Below, in pieces: positions 35,874 through 43,964 of a stretch of 60,951 nucleotides of DNA. Position 1 is the stretch's first letter, and every line of letters starts with the position of its first letter. The DNA lies in assembly GCA_900299285.1 (NCBI GenBank), contig OMJF01000280.1, positions 1 to 60,951 on the forward strand. Reading direction: 5' to 3'. The notes under the pieces were generated by a model, which was not told the DNA's origin, ran no database searches, and saw only the letters and a list, made by a program, of their open reading frames with translations. The DNA comes from Anabaena sp. 54. GTDB lineage: Bacteria; Cyanobacteriota; Cyanobacteriia; Cyanobacteriales; Nostocaceae. A program made the translations under genes and the position numbers.

Positions 35874-36638
35874 TTACCAATCTACTGGTAAACCCAGTTT
35901 ATCTAAGGTTTTGCCATCTTGCAACAGTGGTTGAATATCGCTGTCTACTTGGATTTTACCATTGGATAAGACTAAAGCCCGTTGAGTGACTCTTCCTAGC
36001 CACTGGAGATCATGGGAGGCTATTAACATCACTTTCACAGGCAATTTTAATAATACTTGGGCTAAATGTCGTCGCCATGCTGGGTCTAGTCCGTTGGTGG
36101 GTTCGTCTAAGATGAGAATGTCAGGATTTAGGGCTAAAATCGCCGCTAAGGCGGCTAAACGTCTTTGTCCTCCAGAAAGTTCATGAGCGGAACGGTGGGC
36201 GTAGGATTCTAATCCAAAGTCGGCTAATAATTGATGGGCTTGATCTTTAGCGGCTATGAGTGAAATACCATAGTTAAGGGGTCCAAAGGTGATATCTTCC
36301 AGGATTGTGGGCATAAATAATTGGTCATTAGGATCTTGAAAGCTAAAACCAATTTGTTGCCTAATTTGCGGTAAAGTGTTTGGTAAAATTGGTGTACCGT
36401 TAATCCAGATTTTACCGCTTTGGGGATGTTTTAAGCCAATCAGGTTTTCTAATAAGGTGCTTTTTCCTGAACCAGTAGCACCCATTAAAGCGACGCGATC
36501 GCCTGTTTGTAATCTAAAAGAAATTTCTTGTAATACGGGTTGCTGTTGTGAGTAAGCGTAAACCAGATTTTGGACTTCAACAACAGCAGTATGGGGTTGA
36601 GAAAGGGAAATTTGGGGATTAGAAGTTAATGATGTCAA
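35874..36638 (-). CDS. cbiO: ECF-type cobalt/nickel transporter ATPase
   Basis: This ABC ATPase powers metal uptake. The 254 residues contain Walker A GATGSGKST (53-61), Q-loop FSFQDPNDQLF, signature LSGGQRR, Walker B ILILDEPTNGLD and the switch His in IASHD. No ATG is near the start; the frame opens with TTG at 36638, 10 bp after cbiQ, with GAGTGG upstream, so a TTG start is likely. It is the last gene of the cbiM-cbiQ-cbiO operon. Confidence 0.92.
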   Translation of the reverse strand: MTSLTSNPQISLSQPHTAVVEVQNLVYAYSQQQPVLQEISFRLQTGDRVALMGATGSGKSTLLENLIGLKHPQSGKIWINGTPILPNTLPQIRQQIGFSFQDPNDQLFMPTILEDITFGPLNYGISLIAAKDQAHQLLADFGLESYAHRSAHELSGGQRRLAALAAILALNPDILILDEPTNGLDPAWRRHLAQVLLKLPVKVMLIASHDLQWLGRVTQRALVLSNGKIQVDSDIQPLLQDGKTLDKLGLPVDW

Positions 36639-36648
36639 GATTCACCAC

Positions 36649-37308
36649 TCAAATAACAGTAAGGTAAGAACTTAGGGTTAAACAAGTAGCTATCACCCCA
36701 GCTATTAACAAGATAAAGTGTTCTTTGGGTTTGAGGGGGGAATCTAGAGGTAATTTTCCGTTATACCCACGGGCTACCATAGCAGCATAAACTCTTTCGG
36801 CTCTGTCGAGGGTGCGGAGATATAAGGCCCCAATCATGGCAGCACTAGCATAACGTAGCCACCCTGCTGTACCATTTAAACCACGTAGTTGGGCGCTGCG
36901 CTGCATTCGTGTCACTTCTAAGAGTAATATTTCTAAGTATTGTCCAGCGAGAATCAGGTTTTCTTTTAATGGTGCAGGTATGGGTAAGCTTTTGAGTGCG
37001 ATACCCAAACTATGGGGAGGTAAGGTTAATAAAAAGCCATTCATGACCATTAAACAAATTAGGGAACGCACAAGCAAAAAACTAGCTCGTTCCCATCCCA
37101 ATGGTAAGGCCACGAGGGATAAAAAAATTAATTCTGCACCCACTAGACCGCCTAGTTTGGGTAGGGGTACTTGTAACAAATAAATCCAAACAACAGCGAT
37201 CGCTCCATAAACAAGTAAATTAGACCAAGTATGATACTTTAAAAAAGCCGCCCCAATGACAATAATTAGGGATAATTGCAAGCGTAATGGCAAGGAAATT
37301 GGCATCAT
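36649..37308 (-). CDS. cbiQ: ECF transporter transmembrane protein CbiQ
   Basis: CbiQ is the membrane coupling subunit of the Co/Ni ECF transporter. This 219-residue protein has about five hydrophobic spans and ends with the coupling segment containing MQRSAQLRGL and RAERVYAAMVARGYNG, the Ala-Arg-Gly motifs that contact the ATPase. It lies 12 bp after cbiM. It is slightly shorter than typical CbiQ (about 230-260) but keeps the key helices. Confidence 0.92.
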   Translation of the reverse strand: MMPISLPLRLQLSLIIVIGAAFLKYHTWSNLLVYGAIAVVWIYLLQVPLPKLGGLVGAELIFLSLVALPLGWERASFLLVRSLICLMVMNGFLLTLPPHSLGIALKSLPIPAPLKENLILAGQYLEILLLEVTRMQRSAQLRGLNGTAGWLRYASAAMIGALYLRTLDRAERVYAAMVARGYNGKLPLDSPLKPKEHFILLIAGVIATCLTLSSYLTVI

Positions 37309-37320
37309 AATTAAGCATAA

Positions 37321-38244
37321 TTAAGCATTTTTCGGTCTGATAATTTTGGCAATGCCAAAAGCCACCCCAAAGCAAGCTGTAGCACCTACTAAACCAGCAA
37401 TACTAGTACCAATTTTACCCAAACCTTGAATATTGTAATCAGCTAAAGGTGTCGGCACAATTACCCGCACGTTTGCAGCTAAATCAATAAATCCTAACTT
37501 TTCTGCTACCTTTTCTAAACCATCAGGCCAAGCAGAAGCGCATAGAGATAATACACCAGAAATCAGTAAAATACTGACAACGGGAACTAACCAGCCCCTA
37601 ATTTTCTGTTCTTCACCTGGTAATAAATCTGGACGAGTTGTAGATAGGTAATTTAGAACACCTCCGGTAATTGCCCCTTCCCCAACACCGATCAAAATAT
37701 GTATACCTGTCATTGTGGGTAACACTAGGTTGGCCGGTGCTGTCCCAGAAAGAGCTAATTCAATAGCACAAGCTATAGCGGCTACAACTACGCTAACTCC
37801 CGCTGCTATCCCTCCTGCTAGGGGTAAAAGTCTTTGAAAACCGCCCAGGAGTCTTTGTAAAGTTTGGGTTAATCCCCAAGCTACCCACACGCCGATGACT
37901 CCCATGTTAAAAATATTTGCTCCTAATGCAGTAATTCCACCATCAGCAAATAACACGGCTTGAATAATTAAAACCGTGGCAATACATAACATTCCCGCCC
38001 AAGGACTACCCAAAATAATGGCAGCTAAAGCCCCTCCTAATAGGTGGCCGCTTGTCCCCCCCGCTACGGGAAAATTAATCATTTGGGCAGCGAAAATAAA
38101 GGCTGTGGTTAAACCTAATATGGGGGCGCGACGAATACCAAAAGCTGTTTGCGATCGCTCAAAAGCTACAAATAAAGCCCCCGCACTGACTAAACTAGTA
38201 GCTACTGCTACTGGAACAGAAACAAATCCATCGGGTATGTGCAT
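37321..38244 (-). CDS. cbiM: Cobalt/nickel ECF substrate-binding protein CbiM with fused PDGLE domain
   Basis: CbiM gives metal specificity. This 307-residue protein starts MHIPDGFVS, where Met1 and His2 form the metal site after processing, and carries GGTSGHLLGGALAA and GVGEGAITGG. The C-terminal part (about 210-307) has the PDGLE domain (AWPDGLEKVAEKLGF) that serves as the CbiN component, so no separate cbiN is needed. Nickel and cobalt types cannot be separated by eye. I saw no cobalamin riboswitch before the start, so cobalamin control is not evident. First gene of the operon. Confidence 0.92.
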   Translation of the reverse strand: MHIPDGFVSVPVAVATSLVSAGALFVAFERSQTAFGIRRAPILGLTTAFIFAAQMINFPVAGGTSGHLLGGALAAIILGSPWAGMLCIATVLIIQAVLFADGGITALGANIFNMGVIGVWVAWGLTQTLQRLLGGFQRLLPLAGGIAAGVSVVVAAIACAIELALSGTAPANLVLPTMTGIHILIGVGEGAITGGVLNYLSTTRPDLLPGEEQKIRGWLVPVVSILLISGVLSLCASAWPDGLEKVAEKLGFIDLAANVRVIVPTPLADYNIQGLGKIGTSIAGLVGATACFGVAFGIAKIIRPKNA

Positions 38245-38477
38245 GAAAAGTCCTACTTTTGTGCTTTATTGACACTAATTTCAGCAATATAACCACAAAC
38301 AAAATTAATAACAAACTAAAATTTATCTGTCTTGACAATACCCTATTAGTAGATGTTTTGGGATTTTATTTAGAGAATTTTTGTAATACAAAATACGTCA
38401 AATTATATATTTATTTTGTGAATTATTAACATTTATAAATATTTATGACATCGTATCCGGTTGAACTTATCATATCT

Positions 38478-38556
38478 GGTAATGGGTAATGGGTAATGGG
38501 TAATGGGTAATGGGTAATGGGTAATTGGTAATTGGTAATTGGTAATTGGTAATTGG
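38478..38556. repeat. Heptamer tandem repeats GGTAATG then GGTAATT
   Basis: About eleven 7-bp units run from 38478 to 38556: first TAATGGG-type, then TAATTGG-type. This is the classic short tandemly repeated repetitive (STRR) sequence of heterocystous cyanobacteria. Related shorter tracts lie near 19841-19870, 33469-33503 and 45017-45052. Confidence 0.9.
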
Positions 38557-38640
38557 AAAAAGTCAATGCAATAATTAACTAGATCGTAAGTGATTGGGCA
38601 GACATGATATGATATCTTCATTTGATTTCTAATTGCTTAT

Positions 38641-38731
38641 GTAGGTTGGGTTGAGGAACAAAACCCAACATTAATCTCCAAATTATTCAGTAGGTTGGGT
38701 TGAGGAACAAAACCCAACATTAATCTCCAAA
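38641..38731. repeat. 42-bp hairpin repeat, duplicated in tandem
   Basis: A 42-bp sequence at 38641-38682 is repeated exactly at 38690-38731, 49 bp on. Each copy contains GTTGGGTT and AACCCAAC around a 9-nt loop (8-bp stem). It is a dispersed cyanobacterial hairpin; two identical copies this close point to a recent duplication. Confidence 0.85.
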
Positions 38732-39001
38732 AAGATGCAGATAGAAAATTAAGATTAATTGAGCAGATTTTTGCTTTATTATCTGATATACCTACACTTT
38801 AACCAGAGTGGCGTAAATTAGTTGTGAAATAGAGTTCCCACTGTTACCATTTTATTCCCTATAATACCCAATTTACTAGGATGCAAGTGCCATTTGTTCT
38901 CTACTCAGCGGTAAATTAACCAATATATCAGAAATAGTCCTGAAAATTATTTTTCTAAATTATTGACAAAAATTCCTGATTCCTTTACTATATATAAAGC
39001 T

Positions 39002-39022
39002 AATTGCAAATTATTTGCAATT
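39002..39022 (+). promoter_or_regulatory. Candidate operator before the multicopper oxidase
   Basis: AATTGCAAA (39002-39010) and TTTGCAATT (39014-39022) are perfect 9-bp arms around TTA, ending 29 bp before the oxidase ATG. An ACTATATATAAAG stretch just upstream (about 38987-38999) could be the -10 region, which places the repeat where a repressor would block transcription. Size and AT content fit a Fur- or MarR-type site, but the sequence is not a canonical Fur box. Confidence 0.5.
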
Positions 39023-39051
39023 TTCCGTAACTGCATACCCCTATTAATCTT

Positions 39052-40056
39052 ATGTCTGACAACTTTACTGAGAGTAAAGATAAAATTTTACATCGTCGTC
39101 AACTGCTACAACTGGGATTTTCCGGTGCATTCATGATCACGACAGGGACAATTTGGCAAATGTTAAACAGCAAAAATTATGCCAGTGTCAAAATACCACC
39201 AATGAAAATAACAGCTTCTAATGGTGCTACTAACCCCATGCAGGTGTTACGAGATTTTGATTATGGGACAATTAAACAGGAAAATGGGCGCACAGTCCGG
39301 GAATTTCGCTTAATTGCTGGTACTTCCACCATTCAGCTTAATAGTGCTGTCTCCTATAACATTTGGGACTTAAATGGGCGCATTCCAGGTCCCACACTCC
39401 GGGCTAAGGAAGGAGAAAAAATAAGAATACTTTTTCTCAATAATGCTGGCCATTCCCATTCTTTGCACTTTCATGGAGTTCATCCCGCTGAAATGGATGG
39501 CATCAAACCCATAGGTAATAGGAAAGCGACCATATATGAATTTGATGCCGAACCCTATGGCGTTCATTTGTATCACTGTCATGTCGCTCCGGTTACTCGT
39601 CACGTTGCTAAAGGATTATATGGGATGTTTATTATTGATCCTCCTAAACCTCGTCCCCCTGCCGATGAAATTGTTTTAATCATGTCTGGGTATGATGTCA
39701 ATGATGATAACCGCAATGAGTATTATGCTTTTAATGGCGTACCGCATCATTATATGCACCATCCTATTCAAATTTATCAAAATCAGTTAATTCGTGCCTA
39801 TGTTCTAAATATTATTGAATTTGACCCCGCTGTAACGTTTCATCTTCACGCTAATTTTTTCGATGTTTATCCTGCGGGAATGACAATGACTCCCAGTGTA
39901 AAAACGGATGTTTTAACAATGGGTGTAGCAGAAAGACATATTTTAGAATTTGCTTTTAAGTATCCAGGTAAGTATATGTTTCATCCTCACCAAGATGCGA
40001 TCGCTGAAAGCGGTTGTATGGGACAATTTGCAGTAATTTCAGAAAAAGACTCTTAA
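39052..40056 (+). CDS. Tat-exported two-domain multicopper oxidase, putative ferroxidase
   Basis: This 334-residue protein begins with a twin-arginine leader (HRRQLLQLGFSGAFMITTG, residues 14-32). Copper ligands are visible in domain 1: HSHSLHFHG (His134, 136, 139, 141) and HLYHCH-x6-H (His172, 175, Cys176, His177, His184). In domain 2 they are HLH (His264, 266) and HPH (His311, 313). Cys176 and His184 in the first domain resemble the type 1 site of two-domain oxidases and nitrite reductases; the extra HxH pairs point to a trinuclear cluster, hence an oxidase. Gene context with FTR1 and a ferritin-like protein suggests Fe(II) oxidation in the periplasm. Substrate unproven. Confidence 0.85.
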   Translation: MSDNFTESKDKILHRRQLLQLGFSGAFMITTGTIWQMLNSKNYASVKIPPMKITASNGATNPMQVLRDFDYGTIKQENGRTVREFRLIAGTSTIQLNSAVSYNIWDLNGRIPGPTLRAKEGEKIRILFLNNAGHSHSLHFHGVHPAEMDGIKPIGNRKATIYEFDAEPYGVHLYHCHVAPVTRHVAKGLYGMFIIDPPKPRPPADEIVLIMSGYDVNDDNRNEYYAFNGVPHHYMHHPIQIYQNQLIRAYVLNIIEFDPAVTFHLHANFFDVYPAGMTMTPSVKTDVLTMGVAERHILEFAFKYPGKYMFHPHQDAIAESGCMGQFAVISEKDS

Positions 40057-40466
40057 AACCTTGAGTATTGAAAAAGTTAACAATTTTGTATTTTGAAAAT
40101 ATATTGAGACTAAAATATTTATGCAATCAAGTTTTTATCTAAAAACTCGTTTTCAGATCAAATATAGTTCTATTATAGTTTTATAAATTTTCATATTCTG
40201 ACAAATTTATTAGCTTCATATATAAGTAATATTTATCATAAATAAAGGAAAATATAAAAAATAAAAAATAAAAAAATATTTTTTTGATCCAAAATAATGT
40301 ATGATTTAATAATCACAAAAATATCATCTCATGATCAAATTAATAACACATCGGACGAAGTTACTTTGGCTAAAACAATTCCCAACTAAATATTAACTTA
40401 AAAGAAATTATTTGGGGTAAATTTAGCAGTTATAAATCGTAGTGAAATAGAGATTTTGATAATGAA
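40057..40466 (+). promoter_or_regulatory. AT-rich spacer with poly-A/T tract
   Basis: This 410-bp gap between the oxidase and the membrane-protein trio is very AT-rich, with an A-dominated tract then a T-run (about 40253-40288). No gene or clear hairpin is visible. A separate promoter for the downstream genes is likely. Confidence 0.4.
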
Positions 40467-41126
40467 ATGAATATTTTTGATCATATCATTACAGGAGCAT
40501 TAATAGTGTTAGAATCAGGCATTAATTCAACCTCAGAAACCTTTCCCAAACAGCTAGATATCGCCAAAATTGCTGTGTATGGATTGAGTATTTTATCAGC
40601 AGGAATATTTCTATTTTTGCCATTTTTTAATCTTTTACATCCCAGCCCTTGGCAGCGTTCCATAGGCACAACTCATGGCGTAGGAGCATTGCTGGCAACA
40701 GTTGTTGCTGTGTATACGGGACATTTAGCCTTTCCCTTGCTACGAGGTGCAAGTAAGATATTACCGCAGATGCGTACCCTGACATTTTGGTCTAGTGTAA
40801 TCGCATTTTTGGGTATCGCCACAGGCAACTTAGCATATATGCGTTATCGGGCTGGAATAGAATTTGGTGGTGCAAGAGCTTGGCTAAAAGAAAACTCTCC
40901 TTTAGTCCAATATGTACTCATGGAATACCACGAATTTAGTGTTTTATTCACCTTGCCATTAGGGGTAGCTTGTAGTTGGATTTTATGGCAATATGGCGAC
41001 TCAATTTTAGAAAAACAAAACCGTCCCGTTCTCACAGCTACTTGTGTGGCTTTAATAGCCATGATGTTTTTTGCCATGGGTGGTTTAGTAACTGGAATTG
41101 CTGTCGCTAAAGTTCACGCTTTGTAA
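40467..41126 (+). CDS. Five-span membrane protein with intramembrane His, unknown
   Basis: This 219-residue protein has about five hydrophobic spans: residues 35-58, 68-90, 106-126, 152-172 and 190-215. Histidines lie in or next to spans (THGVGALLATVVAVYTGH; MEYHEFSVLFTLPLG), a pattern seen in b-type heme membrane proteins such as cytochrome b561 or DUF2231 relatives, though I cannot assign a family. The next gene starts 22 bp later. Its place between a copper oxidase and an iron permease suggests a role in electron transfer or metal delivery, by inference only. Confidence 0.65.
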   Translation: MNIFDHIITGALIVLESGINSTSETFPKQLDIAKIAVYGLSILSAGIFLFLPFFNLLHPSPWQRSIGTTHGVGALLATVVAVYTGHLAFPLLRGASKILPQMRTLTFWSSVIAFLGIATGNLAYMRYRAGIEFGGARAWLKENSPLVQYVLMEYHEFSVLFTLPLGVACSWILWQYGDSILEKQNRPVLTATCVALIAMMFFAMGGLVTGIAVAKVHAL

Positions 41127-41148
41127 TTAAATTGTTGAGGATTATTTC

Positions 41149-41625
41149 ATGAATAAACAATCTCAATTTTCTGAAATTTCACCAGAATCACAACCTATAT
41201 ATAGTAGATTTTGGCAGTCCTGTAAACAATTTCCCAGCTTTTTAGCAGCAGGTTCAAATCATTCACCAACGGTTTCTGGACCAGCAGCAGCAGCTTTAAT
41301 TAGTGCAGCAATTGGATGTTTTACAATGATGGTGGCACATCATTTTTCTGATACTAATAAAAACATAGAGAAAATGATTTGGTCATTGGGAAGTTGGATA
41401 CCAGGCAGCCATAACCCCAGTAAAATGTGGGGTAATATTGGCAGTTATTCTGGGAAAGAAACAATCTTACTTATTAGTTGGTTAGTGAGTTGGGCTATTC
41501 TTTCCTTACTTTGGAAAAACAAAAAGATTAAATCGAGAACGATATTTTTTTGGCTGTTTGCCTTAATGGTTGCTGCTACAGCAATGAGTTGGCATCCTCT
41601 TTTTCCCTATTTACCATTAACCTAA
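41149..41625 (+). CDS. Three-span membrane protein, unknown
   Basis: This 158-residue protein has a polar N-terminus (about 1-42) and three spans: about 45-64 (SGPAAAALISAAIGCFTMMV), 103-122 (ETILLISWLVSWAILSLLW) and 128-148 (TIFFWLFALMVAATAMSW). The first span ends in AHHFSDT, a His pair at the membrane edge, and the third ends in SWHP. TTGAGGA before the ATG at 41149 is a good ribosome-binding site. It lies 22 bp after the five-span gene and 28 bp before the next small gene, so the three form a unit. No family recognised. Confidence 0.65.
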   Translation: MNKQSQFSEISPESQPIYSRFWQSCKQFPSFLAAGSNHSPTVSGPAAAALISAAIGCFTMMVAHHFSDTNKNIEKMIWSLGSWIPGSHNPSKMWGNIGSYSGKETILLISWLVSWAILSLLWKNKKIKSRTIFFWLFALMVAATAMSWHPLFPYLPLT

Positions 41626-41653
41626 ATCTAGCAAAAAATCAAGGGACTGAATT

Positions 41654-41866
41654 ATGCAAACACAAACAACAGAGAATACTGGCAAAGAAAAGATATCAGG
41701 AAAAGATCTACACAAGTATATCTGGCTTTTAGTTGGGGTCTTTTCTCTCTTGAGTGTTACTTATCCTACATCTATGCTCCGCGTTAGTCAGAAAGAAAAG
41801 TTTCAGGGCTTTTATGTTAAGTCTTTACCCGCTGAAAGCAAATATTACTTCGATTCTGCAAAGTAA
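41654..41866 (+). CDS. Small single-span protein, unknown
   Basis: In this 70-residue protein a polar N-terminal tail (about 20 residues) is followed by one hydrophobic span (YIWLLVGVFSLLSVTYPTSM) and a charged C-terminal tail (KEKFQGFYVKSLPAESKYYF). Short spacing (28 bp) and orientation place it in the same unit as the two upstream membrane genes. It resembles a small subunit of a membrane complex, but no family is recognised. Confidence 0.55.
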   Translation: MQTQTTENTGKEKISGKDLHKYIWLLVGVFSLLSVTYPTSMLRVSQKEKFQGFYVKSLPAESKYYFDSAK

Positions 41867-41945
41867 AGACCCCATGCAGCTTTGACACAAGCATTTGCAA
41901 TGGAGTCTAATGGAGTCTAATTAGGTTTTCTTGTTTTTAGTTTCT

Positions 41946-41973
41946 CATTTCCAGGCGGCCACCTGGGAATGAG
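41946..41973. repeat. Hairpin in the 41867-42193 spacer
   Basis: CATTTCCAGG (from about 41946) and CCTGGGAATG (to about 41973) pair over 10 bp with one mismatch. AATGGAGTCT is duplicated in tandem just before it (about 41899-41918). The rest of this 327-bp gap is AT-rich leader for the lipoprotein gene. Confidence 0.5.
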
Positions 41974-42193
41974 TACCCAACTAGATTATAAGCTTTAATA
42001 CCTTGAAGTCCGAGCATTAAGAAAAAATAAAAATAAAATATTAAAATTATACTCAATTTCTCTAAACTAGTTGATAAAAACTTTTACTTATGATATATCT
42101 CTATATACAGCTATTGCGAATATTTATCGGTTTTTGACTGGATATGAGAAAAATAGCCAAAACTTTGACTTAAACCCCTATTTTGGAGCAAAA

Positions 42194-43222
42194 ATGATTA
42201 AATTCCGTTATTTATTCTTGTCTATTGCTGCTTGTACCTTAATTTCCTTGAGTTCTTGTACCGAAAAGACAGTAAAATCAGATATTAAATCAACACCAAC
42301 TGTAGCCCAAGTGACAGAAACTAGCAGCCATAGCGGTCATAGTGGTAAAGCTAAAATTAATATCAATAATGCGATTTTATCGCAGTTAGATAAATTAGAG
42401 GCTACATTAGGAATTCCGGCTTTATCAAATAAAATTCAGGCTAACCGTCCCTACGCTAGTTCCCAAGATTTAGTCAGCAAAAAAGTAATTACTCAACCAC
42501 AGTTTGACCAAATCAAAGATATGGTGACAGTGGAGGAAGTGGTGTTAGCAGGTGAAGCCAAAGATATTGACTATATGACAAAATTGGGATTAATGAAAGG
42601 ACATCTTTTAGTAGCCCAAGAACTGTTAGATCAAAATCAACCCAAACAAGCTCAACCCCATATTGGACACCCAGTAGAAGAGATTTATATTGATATTGAA
42701 GAACAATTAGATGAACGTAAAGTTAAAGAATTTAAAAGCAACTTAGTCAGTTTGACAGATTTAGTGAGATCTAATCCCAAGGATGCCAAAATAAAAACTA
42801 ATTTTACCACGGCTGTGCAAGCTGTTGATAACGCGATCGCTGTTTTACCAACCGAACAACGCAGCCAACCGGAATTTATTCTACCAGTAATCAACAGTTT
42901 ATTAGATGCTGCTAATTCAGAATATGGAGCAGCAGTAGCAAAAGGTAAAATTACCGCCCCCATTGAATATCAAGATTCTCGTGGCTTTGTAGTCTATTCT
43001 CAAGAACTATATCAAAGTATTTCTACCCAAATGATCCAGGAAAATCCTGAAGCACACAAAGCCATAGATACAGCTTTTGGAGAATTAGTCAAAGTTTGGC
43101 CTGCTGCTATTCCCCCAGCGCAAACAGTCAAAACTCCAGAAGATGTTACCAAACTAGTAAAAACCATCGAGGAAAATACCCAAAAAGTGCGAGAAAAAAC
43201 TCACAGTCAAACCATGAGTTAG
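42194..43222 (+). CDS. Helix-hairpin-helix lipoprotein, possible metal-binding periplasmic protein
   Basis: I chose the ATG at 42194 because a GGAG site lies 5 nt upstream and a clean lipoprotein signal follows (MIKFRYLFLSIAACTLISLS, lipobox LSSC, Cys22). The product is 342 residues. A His-rich linker (SSHSGHSGK) precedes a ComEA-like helix-hairpin-helix pair (about 54-115, KININNAILSQL). The long helical remainder contains KGHLLVAQELL, then HIGHPVEEIYIDIEEQL (His156, His159, Glu162, Glu163). Such His/Glu clusters recall imelysin/EfeO-type iron-binding helical domains, though homology is not shown. Placed before the ferritin-like and FTR1 genes, it may present iron to the permease. Confidence 0.7.
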   Translation: MIKFRYLFLSIAACTLISLSSCTEKTVKSDIKSTPTVAQVTETSSHSGHSGKAKININNAILSQLDKLEATLGIPALSNKIQANRPYASSQDLVSKKVITQPQFDQIKDMVTVEEVVLAGEAKDIDYMTKLGLMKGHLLVAQELLDQNQPKQAQPHIGHPVEEIYIDIEEQLDERKVKEFKSNLVSLTDLVRSNPKDAKIKTNFTTAVQAVDNAIAVLPTEQRSQPEFILPVINSLLDAANSEYGAAVAKGKITAPIEYQDSRGFVVYSQELYQSISTQMIQENPEAHKAIDTAFGELVKVWPAAIPPAQTVKTPEDVTKLVKTIEENTQKVREKTHSQTMS

Positions 43223-43297
43223 TTTTTCACACTATATTAGAAGTCCAGAATAAACAGTTTAAAATCATAAATAAGAGAGAAAATAATTGATAACTAA

Positions 43298-43350
43298 GAG
43301 TGAGAATATTTTTATTTTTACCAACCATAAAAAAATATAACTTCTCACTC
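43298..43350 (+). promoter_or_regulatory. Long hairpin before the ferritin-like gene
   Basis: GAGTGAGAA (43298-43306) and TTCTCACTC (43342-43350) are perfect arms. The AT-rich inner part also pairs imperfectly (TATTTTTAT with ATAAAAAAATA). It ends 53 bp before the ferritin-like ATG and may be a terminator-attenuator or an RNA-stability element within the cluster. Confidence 0.5.
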
Positions 43351-43403
43351 ATAATTAGTATCTAAAACCTCTGATCATGTAATTTTGCTCAACTTAACAA
43401 CTC

Positions 43404-43838
43404 ATGCAAGAACTTAACCACCAAAAAACCATTGATATCCTCAATTCCATTATGGAATTTGAACTAGCAGGAGTAGTTCGCTACACCCATTATTCTTTAA
43501 TGGTGACAGGACCAAATCGTATCCCTATTGTGGCATTTTTCAAAGCCCAAGCCTCAGAATCTTTACTTCACGCTCAACAAGTCGGAGAAATTCTCACAGG
43601 TTTAGAAGGACATCCTACATTAAGAATCGCTCCCATAGAAGAAACTTTCAAACATAACGTTAAAGACATCTTACAAGAAAGTTTATCCCATGAAAAGAAA
43701 GCCTTGGATATGTACAAAAGTCTTCTAGAAACAGTCACTAATGCTAGTATTTATCTAGAAGAATTTACCCGTGGTATGATCGGACAAGAAGAAATGCACA
43801 ATCTCGAACTCAAAAAAATGTTACGGGATTTCAGCTAA
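43404..43838 (+). CDS. Ferritin-like (bacterioferritin-type) protein
   Basis: The 144 residues form a four-helix bundle with di-iron ligands: Glu18/Glu20 (IMEFELAGVVRYTHY), Glu52 and His56 (ASESLLHAQ), Glu97 (LSHEKKALDMY) and Glu129-x2-His132 (GQEEMHNLEL). Length and motifs fit a short bacterioferritin or ferritin-like ferroxidase. It may store or oxidise iron once imported by the FTR1 permease encoded 126 bp downstream. No heme-ligand Met can be assigned. The spacer after it carries a G-rich dispersed repeat (about 43845-43880). Confidence 0.8.
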   Translation: MQELNHQKTIDILNSIMEFELAGVVRYTHYSLMVTGPNRIPIVAFFKAQASESLLHAQQVGEILTGLEGHPTLRIAPIEETFKHNVKDILQESLSHEKKALDMYKSLLETVTNASIYLEEFTRGMIGQEEMHNLELKKMLRDFS

Positions 43839-43964
43839 TCCAGTCCCCCTCCTCACTGGCGGGGAGGGGCTAGGGGTGGGGTTCTATGGGACAAGCAGAG
43901 AATTGTGCTTTTACCCCTACAGCAGTGACGAGAAGCAAAAATTTACAACTAACAATTAATAAAA

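Larger units (their letters stand above)
38245..39001. other. Repeat-rich divergent spacer between cbiM and the oxidase
   Basis: This stretch has no intact gene. Besides the two repeats listed separately, 38734-38804 reads as a coding-like fragment (KDADRKLRLIEQIFALLSDI) followed by a stop and PEWRKLVVK, probably a piece of a lost gene. The right end feeds the oxidase promoter. Confidence 0.4.

Noticed and set aside
38245..38500. Cobalamin riboswitch before cbiM
   Set aside because: No B12-box-like sequence or suitable fold seen in the leader.
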